From: Trichopria drosophilae
Lineage: Eukaryota; Arthropoda; Insecta; Hymenoptera; Diapriidae
Reading direction: 5' to 3'
DNA length: 64,000 nt
Assembly: GCA_030407085.1 (NCBI GenBank)
Contig: CM059584.1
Coordinates: 7,998,001-8,062,000 of the forward strand
The translations under genes and the position numbers were made by a program. The notes beneath the pieces were generated by a model that ran no database searches, was not told the DNA's origin, and was given only the letters and a program-made list of their open reading frames with translations. Positions 12,335 through 25,200 of this stretch are shown here, one piece after another (position 1 is the first letter of the stretch; every line of letters begins with the position of its first letter).

Positions 12335-13900
12335 CGAAAAAGTCTGTGTTTTTTCTTGAGTTATACCATGAATCATACTATTGTACGTAATACCAACCAC
12401 GAACTTATAGGTTCTATTTTCCGGTTTAAAATGTAGGTCCATTATTGAAAAGTGCATTGTACGTGAATAAAAGGCCCTCATGAATGGAATTCAATATAAA
12501 GGAGATGAAGTAAGCATATATGTATTTTTGTATCAGGAAATTAAAATGCAGCATAGTGAATTCAATGCTTGTTACAATTCTCGCTTCAAATCAAACAAAG
12601 TAATTGGTATACAAACATTCACATGCTGAATTTCACTCCACAACTGGTAATTGTTACAACTGGCGTTAACAAATATTTTTTTAATGTAAAATTCCACGAG
12701 TTATAAACAATTCAAAATTTAGGGTCATTTTATCGTTTAAGATTAAAAGGGTATCTCCGGATAAGATAGGTCGATTTATCATGTACGAGATTCTTTTTGT
12801 GAAGTTGGTGTTTTTTATTGTCTGCAAAAATAGGTTTTCATTCGCCGGTGCAAGCACTACTTGCGGAGGTGATGCTTCATATTATTTCTGTAGGAATGTT
12901 TACCTTAAAAAAAATGTCGCGGAGCACGAATCCACATTACAGTTAAAAAGGAGGCACCTTATCCTGGTGTATTCATTCTACTTTTACGTGTCTACTCTTG
13001 ACAATACGAAAAACTAAATGCATTGTAGATCTTGTTTATGGTCTTTTGTTTAAACTTATTTTTCTATATTTCCACAAAATGCAGCAGTGAAATTTGGAAA
13101 TTGCAGTTTTCGGATACAAAGAAAACGCAGTTTTGGTAATAAGATTTGGAAGAAGATAATTAATTAACTTTTTGTCATATTTTAATCTTAAAAAATAAGA
13201 AAACGTTAAATTTTCAATTTCTTATAAATCGAGGAATTTTGCATTAAAAACAAATTTGTACAACATTTAATCTTCTTGATGGAATTCATCCGCTGCAGGT
13301 GCCAATTTTGCAATTGTTCAATCGTCAATCCCGTTAAAGTAGGCTCAGGTACATCATACACATTTGAAAATTTCTATAATTCTAGTGTAATTAAGTGTCA
13401 ATAAAATTTTAATTTAAGACATTGAAATATACTAAAGTATCGCAAAACTTAAAATAAATAGTTATATTAGTATCCAGTACCTTATAACATTTGCAGCTGA
13501 AATCTTCTGTTACATGTCGGCGTTTCTAGGAAAATCAAGCACCCACTAAACACCTTTCTACCTGCACGGAAAATAGGAAAATAGTTTTTCTGAACTCGGA
13601 CCTCTCATTTTCACTTTATACTTTCCCGATCCAAATAGAAGCTTTTCCGGAACTAATGAAGTTTCCATTCGCCATAAGATGTCAGACTTAACACATGTAT
13701 TATAGTATCGGTACTTTTTTTCTAAATCTGCAGTGCTGTATTTTTTTTTGTAGAATAACTTATATTTTTCACCATAGGAAATGAGCAATAGTTTATTTAA
13801 CAAAACTAATCTTACTAAATCCGCTTCAAGTGGAATTACTCACATTATCACATGCTCCCTATTATTTTCGTGAAAAGCTCGCGTGAAATTTTGCGAGTTA
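12335..13900 (+). repeat. Repeat-family modules shared with 3,725-4,087 and 6,800-7,770
   Basis: The first third (12,335-12,670) is a direct copy of 3,725-4,087. The rest (about 12,940-13,900) is an inverted copy of 6,800-7,770. The order and orientation of these modules relative to copy A show rearrangement after the family spread. Short frames (12,781-13,017 plus and 13,558-13,803 minus) are not preserved in the sister copy, so they are not called as genes. Confidence 0.6.
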
Positions 13901-16200
13901 GGTAAAATATATATTTTTTGCAAAGATCAGCATGGAAATATTTCAAATCCACGTGTTAAAATAATGTAATACTTCATATTTATTCAACGTTTCTCTCAGA
14001 TTTCATCAAATTCATTTTTCAAGTCGAAAAATGAATTTTGAATAGTAGATTTAAAATGTAACTCAGGAAACTTACTGGCACGCTGTAAAGTTAATAATAA
14101 CGTGTGTTATGAAAATTGTAAATACCAATTAGAAACTAAATATTATAAAAAAAATCGTTGCCGACATTTTTTTCAAAATCAAGTCTCAAAGCCTATTTAC
14201 CGCACCCGGATATTCGCAGGTAGCCGGCAGCACTGAAAGGAACTGTGCAAAAATAAGTAGCCAGGTTATTGTATGAAGTCATTTTTATGACCCTTTGGCT
14301 AGACTGTTATATCTCTAGCCGTTCTGTTTACTGAAAACTACGTTTCCTGCAAATTTGTCGTTACTAAAAATTTTTTTAAAATAAGTTATTTTAGAAGGTT
14401 ACACAAAATTCTAATCGTTATGCGGATCGTAATAAACAACTAAAGCGTTTAGAATAAGGATATCAAATATTATAATTAAAGTTTAACAACTTAAAACAAT
14501 GAAAGTTCAAAATTATATTCGTTTTATTGCCACCCTGCCAAAAACTCGTCATATTAGCTCAGAATGACAAGTAAAATATTATATTATCATATTTTATATG
14601 TGGTTTATTAATTTTGTTGTTATTTTTCTAAAACGTACAGTAACGTTCCCAATGAAAAATAGTTATTATTAATTTATTTTATATGTATTCTAATGCGAGT
14701 TTTTTAAACTTTGTTCCGAATATACTACCTTTTAATATCATAAAATGTTATGAAATAAACCTTTTACTGCATGCATAAATTTAGGATCAATGTTAATTAT
14801 TCAAATTCAAAATTATCTACTTTCTTTCATAAAATATTAATTGAAAATGCAGATCTATTTAGATTCTAAATCATTGCATCAGAAGCAAGCATGTAGGAAA
14901 TATAAAAAATCTGTTAACACGACATTGAATTCTAATTTTTGATGTTCAAGTTCGTACACATATAATACCAATTTTTAATTTCAAAACCTGAAAAATATTC
15001 GAATATTCTAGGTTTGTTTAATAATCACATTGAATTATATGCTCAGTACTGAATATTCTGATATTTTAAGTCACCTACATGAAATATCTTGGAATTTATA
15101 ATATTTTCATTTTTGTACCTTAAGAATTATTGCCATAAATACTTAATTTAGGATGCGATCGATTTAAGATAAAAGAGTCCATAACGAACGCATTTGTACT
15201 AATCGTCTGCTTAATTTGTATAGCTATTAACATATATTATACATTTATACAATCTCAAATATTCTAAAATTTTGTATAACATGAATAACATTAGCTTTTT
15301 TAGCATAAATGTTCTATTATGTATTTCTGTATTTTATGTGACTGAATATAACGAGAAAAAAGTATGAAAATTTTGTTAACAGAATCATATATAATTTATT
15401 TTATTAAATGCTGTTTATTAAATTTATATTACATAATTTTTTAACAATTTGTTTATTAAATCAATTCTTTTTAAATTAAATACAAAAAACTGCGTGTCTT
15501 AATAGAGTTGAGTAATTTTTAATCACAAATTCAAGGAAAGTATTTGATGAGTCGATGATACATACACACATTAAATTTCACTAAGTTAGAAATTACTGAG
15601 AGATAATTCAAGAGAGATATCAACATATGCTGTCCTTAATAAGTAATTAACATCCATTCAGACTCTACGTCTAACGTTTTTTTAGCTTTTTAACGTTTTT
15701 TCTTAATTTTTAGAATGAATAATTTTGCCATTTCAAATTATGTGATTGAATTTGTTATATACGACATCTAATATTATGAATAGGTTGAGCTTTCTTTTTG
15801 TATAAGTTGTAGGAAAAAATATGTTCATTATTAGATGGGACATTTACAAAATAATTGAGGTATAACGAAATACACGATGGTCAGTTATTTTAAATGACTC
15901 ATTTATAAAAAGACGGTTAAAATAGTGGAATTTTATGTCGAAACGTAATTTAAACAAAATAAATCAAACCAATTAAATGAATAAGTAAAATTTATTAAAA
16001 TTATACGCAATTAACCTTTATTGTATACATATAAACCCATATATCACATTATAAATTTTCTATTGTATTTTTTTTATATAAAGTATTCATATCCTTATTT
16101 ATTTCATTGCGATATATACCTCTCTGCATATTTAACGTTAGAAATAAGAACCAGAAATATTCAGTACATAAAAAAAGTCTGATATTTAACGAATTACTAT
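13901..16200. other. AT-rich intergenic sequence
   Basis: About 2.3 kb of very AT-rich DNA with stops in every frame. I see no repeat-family landmark, tRNA-like fold or exon. Confidence 0.5.
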
Positions 16201-16201
16201 A

Positions 16202-16206
<5 letters not shown>

Positions 16207-16253
<47 letters not shown>

Positions 16254-16256
16254 ATA
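16207..16256 (+). repeat. (TA)n microsatellite
   Basis: An alternating TA tract of about 50 bp with one TT interruption. It lies roughly 400 bp upstream of the zinc-finger gene's presumed 5' exon. Confidence 0.9.
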
Positions 16257-16629
16257 ATTAGTATATTTTCACATTATTCAATTTAATAAGAGAGTTCCAG
16301 TCATTTTGTAAAGTAATAAAGATATACTTGCAAAACAAGACCGTAATTAAGATAATGTGACCCTAGTAATTGTGTTTGTCATCCTGCAAAGGTTCATCAG
16401 TGATAATTTACTACCCGAAGGTATCTGCTCCTGAAAAGACGAGACATCCGTAAACATTGTACCTAGAGGTAAGATTAGGGTTTACATGTAGGTAGTGGGA
16501 TTATTTTTGCAGTTAAGCCCATTAAGGCGGACAGTTGTCCAAATTGTTAAAGATAAAAATGCCCCTTCCCTTACTGCATAGGTATAGTAGTGGCATCCAT
16601 CTGAAAATTTTTTCAGTATCGTTGCAGCC

Positions 16630-16805
16630 GTTGTTGCAGTCAAATCTAGTAGCTCTTCTAGTTCTTCTAGCACTTCACAGTTCACAGTTCTGAGTTGACA
16701 GTTGCTCCGGAGTCCTTCACAGTTTGCAGTTGCTAGTTCACAGTGCAGTTACTAGTTGACAGTGCAGTTGCTAGTTCACAGTACAGTTTCTAGTTGACAG
16801 TTGCT
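16630..16805 (+). repeat. Minisatellite in the 5' region of the zinc-finger gene
   Basis: Diverged tandem units of about 20-25 bp are built from CTAGTT(C/G)ACAG and TGCAGTTG motifs, for example CTAGTTGACAGTGCAGTTG near 16,750. The array runs directly into the presumed 5' untranslated exon. It is less AT-rich than its surroundings, so it may be part of the promoter or the leader. Confidence 0.7.
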
Positions 16806-16878
16806 CCCCGCGCCCATCAACTATTTCTTCAAGACTTCAACCTCTTTTATCTTCGCCGACTCTACTACTTCTTTAAAG
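16806..16878 (+). other. Presumed 5' untranslated exon of the zinc-finger gene (3' part)
   Basis: A CT-rich, moderately GC-rich stretch ends TTTAAAG followed by a strong GTATGT donor at 16,879. The matching acceptor, a TTTGTTTCCAG tract, ends at 17,941, which gives an intron of 1,063 bp. The transcription start is not visible and may lie within or upstream of the adjacent minisatellite. The exon carries no in-frame start, so it is probably leader. Confidence 0.5.
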
Positions 16879-17941
16879 GTATGTATTTGGTTAAATGTAT
16901 ATGTATTGAATTATTTTAAAGTGTTTTTCATCGAAAATCGTCCTTTGACCTTTTTGTAAAAATCGTTCAATTAAAAAATTTATATACAATTATTTCTTAT
17001 TCCTTATTCTTTGCCCGTGGGTGTTGCTTTTACATTTTGAAACTTATTTTAATTGTATACAAACTTGTGTTTACATTGTCGGTACTTTTCCATGTTGATC
17101 AAAGTTTTTTTGTTCTACACATTCCGATTCAAATCATAGAAACTAAAACTGACCTCCATCGCCAGGGTATACTCTCTATATTGCATCAGCTTAAAAGTTC
17201 AGAAATAATTCTTTGTTTGAAACTGATTACATCTGTAATTAACCTATTAATAAAATGTATGCATTATATATCTGTAGCAACGAATAATTGTTATTAAACT
17301 CGCTGGTTTTCGGGATCTCTGATTTGGAATCCAACGTTAATTTGCCAAATCCATTGAATCCGGAATTTAAGACTGTTATCCTCGGATTCGTAATCAGCGC
17401 TCTTGAAAACCCTCCAATATAAAATTTTCTTCAAATGGAGTTGTTTGTAAAATGTTTGTCCGGCAAGTTTCATCTGCCATTTTTAACTTAAATAACGGGA
17501 AAAATAACGGATAACATGAAGTCGTTTTCAAAATTGTTGGCTAATAAAATTGATTTTCCATTTTTAATTCATTAAAACTAACGTCGACCCCCTCCCCCCC
17601 CCCGAGTAAAAAATTTAAAGCGAATCTGATGAATGGCGAAAAATTCGTCCGCCATATTGAATCCGCCGTTTTGAATTTTAAAAATCTGACTTCAAATTCG
17701 TAATCAGTAACCCCAAAAAAACCCCGAGTAACAAATTTCAGCTACTTTCCATGTAAAGAAAAATGTATGCCGCAAAGGGTTTAAGCCACCGTGTGTGTTA
17801 GTTCCAAAACGAACCATAGTGTACCGCCAGCTTGTTTGTCTCTGATTATTTTCGTTATTGTTGTTGTTATTGTTATTATGTATTTGTAAGCGTATAATTT
17901 AATTGGTGTTAATTTTAACTGGTTATTTTGTTTGTTTCCAG
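16879..17941 (+). other. Intron of the zinc-finger gene, with an old repeat fragment
   Basis: The boundaries are GTATGT and TTTCCAG. About 17,320-17,760 contains diverged pieces of the CCGCCAT / TTCGTAATCAG repeat that is also found at 20,081-20,140 and 30,500-31,130. It includes two CCCGAGTAA strings (near 17,600 and 17,722). The frame at 17,037-17,297 has no recognisable features. Confidence 0.45.
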
Positions 17942-18424
17942 ATGTCGCCTACAAATGAAGCCCCGGCCGCTGGTTCTTCCAAGGAGTACGAAGAAACCGA
18001 GAACGTCGCAGCAACTGCACCTCCTGCTGCTTCAGATGAACCCGTCGAGGAAGGGGGTTCGCAAAATTCGCTGGCCTTTGCTATCAATAGCTCTGGATCA
18101 TTTTTGAGCGGGATGACGTTCGATAGAAATAGTCTATTCGGCCATAGCTTCTTCGCTAATGCGCCGTCAGAGGGTATAAACCTCTGTGCCGATGAAGTGC
18201 GGCGACCGGTTGAAGCCGATTCAGACGGGGCATTCAAAAAGCCTAAATCCTATGACTGCGACCAATGTAGTCAAAGTTTCTACAACTCGAATGTCTACAT
18301 GAAGCACATGATTCGGCACTGGCGAAAAATGGTCCAATGCAAGAGATGTAAAATGTTCGTAGGCTACACTTATAAATCCCTACGAACACATCCCATCCAT
18401 TGCCGGCCAATTTGCTACTTATAG
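17942..18424 (+). CDS. Small C2H2 zinc-finger protein (160 aa)
   Basis: The ATG directly follows a good splice acceptor (AG at 17,940-17,941), which is why I choose it over an upstream in-frame ATG that would lie in the intron. The product starts MSPTNEAPAAG. Its first 100 residues are low-complexity, acidic and Ala/Pro/Ser-rich and look disordered. A canonical C2H2 finger follows: C106-x2-C109-x12-H122-x3-H126. A second, degenerate finger has C133-x2-C136 with H150 and H153 or C154. The base composition is clearly less AT-rich than the flanks, as expected of a maintained gene. It is probably nuclear and binds nucleic acid, but I do not recognise the ortholog. The gene sits at the axis of the B/C inverted duplication. 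It could also be a single-exon gene derived from a larger zinc-finger family. Confidence 0.8.
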   Translation: MSPTNEAPAAGSSKEYEETENVAATAPPAASDEPVEEGGSQNSLAFAINSSGSFLSGMTFDRNSLFGHSFFANAPSEGINLCADEVRRPVEADSDGAFKKPKSYDCDQCSQSFYNSNVYMKHMIRHWRKMVQCKRCKMFVGYTYKSLRTHPIHCRPICYL

Positions 18425-18493
18425 GGGATTTTAAAATTTAAGTTTAGTTATGTAGTTTAGCATTTAGTTAAAATTGTTACTTTGTATTAAATT

Positions 18494-18499
18494 AATAAA
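18494..18499 (+). terminator. Poly(A) signal AATAAA of the zinc-finger gene
   Basis: A canonical AATAAA lies 70 bp after the TAG stop, within an AT-rich 3' region. The position is typical for a compact insect 3' UTR. Confidence 0.6.
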
Positions 18500-18539
18500 T
18501 TGTAAATATATTTTAAGTTTTATCATAATTCACCGTTTT

Positions 18540-19737
18540 ATTTATTGCAAAACAATAACCTTTTCCCCGTATTTTTCTTCTGATCCTTTTGCATGATTTG
18601 TGGAACAAAAAATGACGCACGATCATTAATGCTCTTTGAAATGTTTCAGTATTGCGTAATAATGCGTGAAAGCTCCAACAGAGAGTGGATTTTGAATCCT
18701 GTGAAAAACTTAGTTCTCAATTACAGATTGTTTAACAAGGTAATCTTTACTTGCATATTCAGTTAATTGAATGCGGTTCATGAGGTTTTCGGGTAACGCA
18801 TTAGATCCATATTTATATGTACAGATTTTCATAATTAATGCGACATTCATCAAGTATTTATGCAAATCTGATTACTTTCAATGTTCAAACTACACTGTAA
18901 TTTTTGGTATTTTACTGGTTGTACCAGCTTTCTGAACCACCGGCTATTCGTCTTAGGTTAAACAATAATGGGTCCAATTAAGAATGGCTTGTTTTCTTTT
19001 AAATGAATGATTGGGTCGTAAAGCCATGCTGGTTTTTAAATTCTTGAAGAAAATTCGCACTATATGAGATGCAATGTTTACATTATTTGTGACATTCCCT
19101 AAGAAATAGCTCATAAATCCTCCCTTCTGTACCTATGCGCCGAAAAAATAAAATAGTATTTCTGAACTATGAATACAAACTTACCGTTTTTATTCTCCTA
19201 GTTAAAATTTTGAAATTTTTGAAAAAAGTCGCAGCGTTTTCGAAAAAATTCTGAGCATTTCGACGAATTTTGAGATTATATATTCTTTTTTATTTGGTTA
19301 AAATATAGGTACCCATTTAACCAATGGAAAATGTAATATGTATGTCGCAATATCGTATGTAACATCTGTTGGAGACAAACCTGGAAAATATTATTGTTAG
19401 GAAGTATGAATTATGTGTACTTTTGTAACAGTAAATTAAAATTTTGTAACAGTATGTTTGAGAACGTTCTATATTCGCCATTACATGTTTTTTAGTAAAA
19501 CATGATAGTCCATGCTAAAATATTCATTATTATTACAAACTTCGATAAAGGTATATTGAAATCCTTGGAAAGTCATTGAACATTTTCGTATCTTCCCAGT
19601 ACCTACGTATATTCTAAACAGCCATACGTTTTTCTGGGCTATACCATTACCAACATAGACAATTTATCTTTTGGCTGAAAAATGTAGTTTAATTTTGCTT
19701 TAATTTTTGTTCATATTGTCATGGGGAGTGAAATATC
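18540..19737. repeat. Diverged repeat-family fragments; no gene
   Basis: About 19,320-19,445 matches 8,532-8,645 in direct orientation (ATATGTATGTC, CAATATCGTATGTAAC and AATTATGTGTACTTTTGTA blocks). The part near 19,130-19,300 holds more of the family's foldback motif. The remainder is AT-rich with no supported feature. Confidence 0.55.
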
Positions 19738-19739
19738 TA

Positions 19740-20357
19740 ACAAGTAACACTAGGGAAGTGATAATCACCGATTTTTTTTTGAAACTGCGTATACAAGTAC
19801 TTCTTTGAAAAGTATTTAACACGTGTTTTTTTGGTTTTTCCCCAAAAACCATTTTTGGGGTAGAAATCACCCTTGAATGTTTGTAGAAATGGCCCTTGAA
19901 TGTCTTTAATGTTGAATAATAGTATGTTAAAAATTATTTGTAGCATGTCTGTCAATATTGGGATATTGACGTTTTGAGTTCGCTGATGAAGAATTTGAAG
20001 TCAGATTTGAAAATTCAAAATGGCGGAAGAATTTTTATTAATTTGTATGAATGTAATGAAAATTGATATCTTTATGATATTTGAATTTTCAAAATCTGAC
20101 TTTAAATTCTTCATCAACGACCTCAAAACGTCAATATCCCAATATTGACAGACAGGCTACAAATAATTTTTAACATACTATTATTTAACCTTAAAGAAAT
20201 TCAAGGGCCATTTCTACAAACATTCAAGGGTGATTTCTACCCCAAAAATGGTTTTTGGGGAAAAACAAAAAAACACGTGTTAAATACTTTTTAAAGAAGT
20301 ACTTGTATACGCAGTTTTAACAAAATCGGTGATTATCACTTCCCTAGTGTTACTTGT
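19740..20357. mobile_element. 618-bp palindromic foldback element
   Basis: Arms of about 280 bp (19,740-20,020 and about 20,081-20,357) are reverse complements with few mismatches, around a loop of about 60 bp. The termini are ACAAGTAACACTAGGG and its complement. The target duplication is not clear. The inner part of each arm contains the TCAAAATCTGAC string, and the left arm holds a CAAAATGGCGGA motif also found in the nested element at 30,063-31,262. This suggests related families or captured shared sequence. It encodes no protein. Confidence 0.85.
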
Positions 20358-22244
20358 AAGTATGTATACTCCTAAAAAAGTTGTCCTACACTTTTTCAAG
20401 TCCGTTCAATCTTTGAAAAACCGGAAAATGATAAGTATATATATATAAAATACATATTCAGGATGAGGAATTTAATTTTTATGGCATTTTGGAGGAAAAT
20501 TGCAAACAGTTCTTTGAAATTAATCCAGCAAGGATTCCTTTATAATAATTAGCTAATTTGCCTTCAATTGCAACAACAAAAAGGAATGTTGACTTCCTTG
20601 AAGGTGAATATATTATATTTGTCAGAAAGTAAGCAGGTATACTTTTGTAACAGGCAATTTTAATGTTGTAGCATGATGTTTGAGGATGCTCTCTATTGGC
20701 CTATGGCACGAATTAAAATTGTTATTCTATCATATATGAGGGAATATACTTGTAAAATTAAGCATATGCCGTTGATTATTTAGGTAAAAAATTGCCATAT
20801 AAGCAAATAATATATCTCATATACATTGAAATTACGCAATTATAATTTACATAATTTTTTCATGACAAAGTATATCCAAACCAGCAAGACTATGGTAATT
20901 TATCCAATGAGAGTATTACCAGTACAATGCCTTCTACAAGTGCTTTTCAATTGAGTCTTCATTTTTTTTGAGGGGTTGATATTCGTGGTCTTCTTCATCG
21001 CTGCTTAAATAATAATTAGAATAGAATAGATACTGAAGGTATATAATAAATAAGTTTATTGTTTATAGAGATATATAATTTATAATTTCGCCATTAGCTT
21101 CGGAAATCCCGAATGAAAAATTTTGTGTTTTGTTCTTTTCAAAAGTTGAAATAAAATAGCCGACCGCATAGCCACTGGTCCTGTTTATTGGGCATTACAT
21201 GCGAATTGGGCTACCATTTTTTAATTCTGTGTTTACCATTTTTTTTATTAAAAAGTAATGAAAATGTAGTCATTTAGACCATGTATAATAAAAAAATACA
21301 AGTGAGTAACGAAGTTATAGTTTATTTAATGATTTTTTCTGTACGTGATGCATTAGTAAAAGGTAAACTATTTTTGGGCTCTCGACACCAGCTTTTATAT
21401 TTCACTTTCTGGTTAAAAATGCACAAATGCACTGCATCATATGCAATTTATAATTACTGATCACATTTCTTCGTTTGATATTATGGAAGCAAATGCGATA
21501 GTTTGCAATGCTGATTGTTCACAATTAAAGAACAAGGAAATAATCGGTCTTTTAAAAATGAAGAAGATGCAGTTTGGTAATGCACTTGAAGGTGACTATT
21601 ATTAAGGAAGCTATATTTGGAAGAAGGTATTCGCATTTTAATAACATATGTATTTTTAAAAAAGATACCAGTTCCTTGCACTTTCTGCTTGAAATTTTAT
21701 TTTAGTTATCGGCGGCTTGTATGAAGAAAACTATACGGCTCAAATCTTCTGTAAATAAAGCTACGTTTTGTTTTACGAAGAAAAACGCTGTGATTTCAGT
21801 TGTCTAAGGAGAAATATAGATTTCTAATTGGTCGATCAAGATATCTACGCTTCATAATTGGTCCACGAAAAAAACCCTATGTTTGAGATTGTCAGTTGAA
21901 GAACACTGCGTTTCGGAATTCCACATGGATAAGGGTATATTTTATTATTAATAATAAAGTTGGCAACCTTGAGTCCACGATTTGCATTAGATAGTAATAT
22001 GCTTCAGTTACAAATTTCTAAAAATATTTCAAACGCAATCTGCATCCCAAACAACGAGGCTTTGTTTTGTAAAATACTTTTACCTGGAGACCAATACAAA
22101 AAAAGGTATGTAATATTATACCCCCAATGATTCCAATCTACTATTTTATGTATAATATTAACGATATTGATTGGTTTTAATTGTATATTTAAACGATTCT
22201 TTAAAGATTTGATTAACCTTATTAAAGAATTCGTTTCAACTTGT
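20358..22244. repeat. AT-rich sequence with weak repeat-family fragments
   Basis: Isolated family motifs occur near 20,630-20,690 (AAGTAAGCAGGTATACTTTTG) and near 21,380-21,430. No exon or RNA gene can be supported. The short minus-strand frames at 21,481-21,681 and 22,004-22,300 have no recognisable features. Confidence 0.4.
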
Positions 22245-25200
22245 ATACTGTCAATAGTCATCCCTTCTATACCTGCCCGCCTTGGGAAGACAGAAAACAT
22301 TTTTCCAGACTATGAGTATACTACCTCTTTGGTTCTGTTTCCCTGATTGAAATTTGAATACCAAGTAACCATGAATATACTAAAGATAAATAGTAGATAT
22401 GTTTACTTTTGTAACATGGAATCAAAACATAGATATTCATAAGCATAGAGGGTCGAAGATAGTTTGAACTGAAATGAGGGTTTTTGAGGCTACCTAAGAA
22501 ATTATTTCGAGTCTCTACAATTTTTCTTTTTAGTATCGTGGATTTTACTTATGACTTATGATTAAATTAATAAATGTATAAAAATGTTGGCACCATAATG
22601 AGAAAAATTTCCTGTATCAAAAAGCTTCAATGCGTCCATTATCGTACACTGTTAGAAATCATATGAAAGGTGTATATGTATTCTGTTTCTCTTCACTATT
22701 TTCGAAAAATGTCCTTCTTTTCTGAAAGTAGTTACAATTTTAAAAAAATATCATAGCAGACACTGTAAAAAAACCTTCCATTACATGGTCATGAATTATT
22801 CACAATGTATATCTATATAATAGATGCATAATATTTCGATATAAAAATTACACAATGTAATCAATTTTATAATAACACAAACAAAAATACGCTACTTCCA
22901 TAACTTTTGTCCAAAACAGTTTGAAAATTGTTTTCAAATCTCTCTATTCTCGTTAATATTCCATTTTTTGTTATATATAGACAAAACAGAAAGGAAACTT
23001 TTCCGATACGTTTGGTTGGCATTAAAACGCCCTGAGGGGCGCAAGATTTTTTTTTCTAAAAAATAATGATTATTTGTCAAGTTCCATCAACGTCTTCTTT
23101 TTGGTTACGAAAATACAAGAGAAATTTGTAATATGTATATTAAAAGTCAAAACTTGTCAATATTAAGAATAACAATTTTCTGTGTTTTATTCAGTAAAAA
23201 CTTTATTTTATATATAATTTTTCAACTGTTTCGAAAAAAAGTTCTGAAAGTAACGTACAATTTGTAGTGCTCGTAACTATGATGATTTTTTTTTGCGCAA
23301 AAAACGTATATTTTTATTTAGTCAAAAAACGAGAAAAGACATATAAAACATCATTTCGAATTTCAAACTTATTTTCGTTGCATGATTTGATATGGATTGT
23401 GACACTCATAGATTAGATTATAAGTCTTCACGAGATGGAAAATACGCAGAATAAAATAGTCTAGGGAATAATGTAACTAAAAAAATTATTATATGCTATC
23501 CAACTGGCGCTATTATACTCCAAATATTTGAAATTCTACGCTTCGCTTCATGCGTCTTTTCGCCCCGTCATCCGTTATGCTTACTTTCTTTCCATTGCCT
23601 TCTAAGCCCATTTCGAAAAGAGACCGTCAAAACCTACCCTATATTCTAATCCGGGAAATAGAACTCATAAGTTGGTATTCAATGTTACGAACAATTTTGT
23701 TAAACCTCACAATTTTTTGAAAATCAAATAATTTTTCGAAAAAGTTCGGTGTTTTTGGAAAAATTTTGATTTTCAACCAGGAAAGCAAAACCGTAAAGTT
23801 GGTATACAGAACCTGGAACAAGCATTTTCCTGTTTCTAAGATTTAGAAGGGATGATTTATGACAGTTCTGCAGGAACTATTTCTGGTAAACATGACACTG
23901 AGAACGGAACCGATTTGCAAGATGAAAGGTGGCATTTCTGTATTCGAATATTCCGCATTTAATTTCCTCTTTTACGAGATTATTCTTGAGATGACAGTAA
24001 TTTACATTTGTGGCAGAAAATTTCTATCCTCTACCTTTTTGATAAATTTTTTTATTATAATTCTAAAGTTTTCTGACACTTTTTAACATTGCCGATTAAA
24101 TTGGTATATTCCTAAAACAAATTTCAACATGTATGAGATGCGATATCAATATTAGATTTGAAGTCCGTTACACCAAGAACAATTTTCTTGGAAACTGTGC
24201 AGACGCTAATTTTGAGACGCACTTCCAGAAATAGAAAAATTGTCATTATATCTGTGATCATGACGTTATCGTAAAAAAATGCTATAAATTCTTCAAATAT
24301 TTTCTATTCAGGCGGTAAAGAAAAACAAAGCTAAAAATTGTTAACAGAAACCACGGAAATGTTCTCCATTCATTTTCTTTGTCCACAAGTCTGTCCCATA
24401 ATTACCATCTGAAGTGCTAAAATTTCCAAGATAATTTTCCTCCGTGTGAGTAAATATGCTTACTTTCTCTGTACGGGGTTATACTGCAGGATACTTAAAT
24501 AATAAATAAATAATCTAAAATTGTACAATCCTTCCGATCATTTGTTGCCAATTACTTAGGTCTGCAAACGGGTCATTCTGTCCCAATTCGCTTAAAAGCA
24601 TTCTCTCCATATGAAGTAAACCAAATTGTAAACAGATATCTAAATGTCTTGAAAATTACGATAGAACATCTATATATCGAGTAATTTTTATAGAATTCTG
24701 TAATTTGTGCTAACTGAGATAGGGTCTCCAGCGAAGGAAAGCGTACTTAATACTTTTTGGGTTGTTATTTACCTTTTTATTTTTATCTTTGACCTTGGAA
24801 TTGTAAAATGAAATCGTTGTCGAAAATTCTGCAATAATGCATAAAATTGCAAAAAAGTGTAAGAAATTTTTTCACAACTTTTGCAATATTGTGGAATTTA
24901 TTATACAATATGTTGTAAAAATTCGAAAATAATGTTACAAATTATTACAAATATAAGTGATTGCTATCAAAATGAAATTGGTCACACTTTAAAACAAAAA
25001 TTTCCGAATCGGTATTGTTTTCATTCATGTTTTTATCGAAATTTACCAGATGTTGTAGACGGTCCCAATGAAATGTCGCAACTTGCATTATCCATTTCAA
25101 TTTGCAAAATAAAACATAACAGGTGGTTAGGTCATAAAATCCCAAAATGTTTTAAAAAAATAAAAATTTGTTTGAAATGCTGCAATAATTTTTGCAAAAA

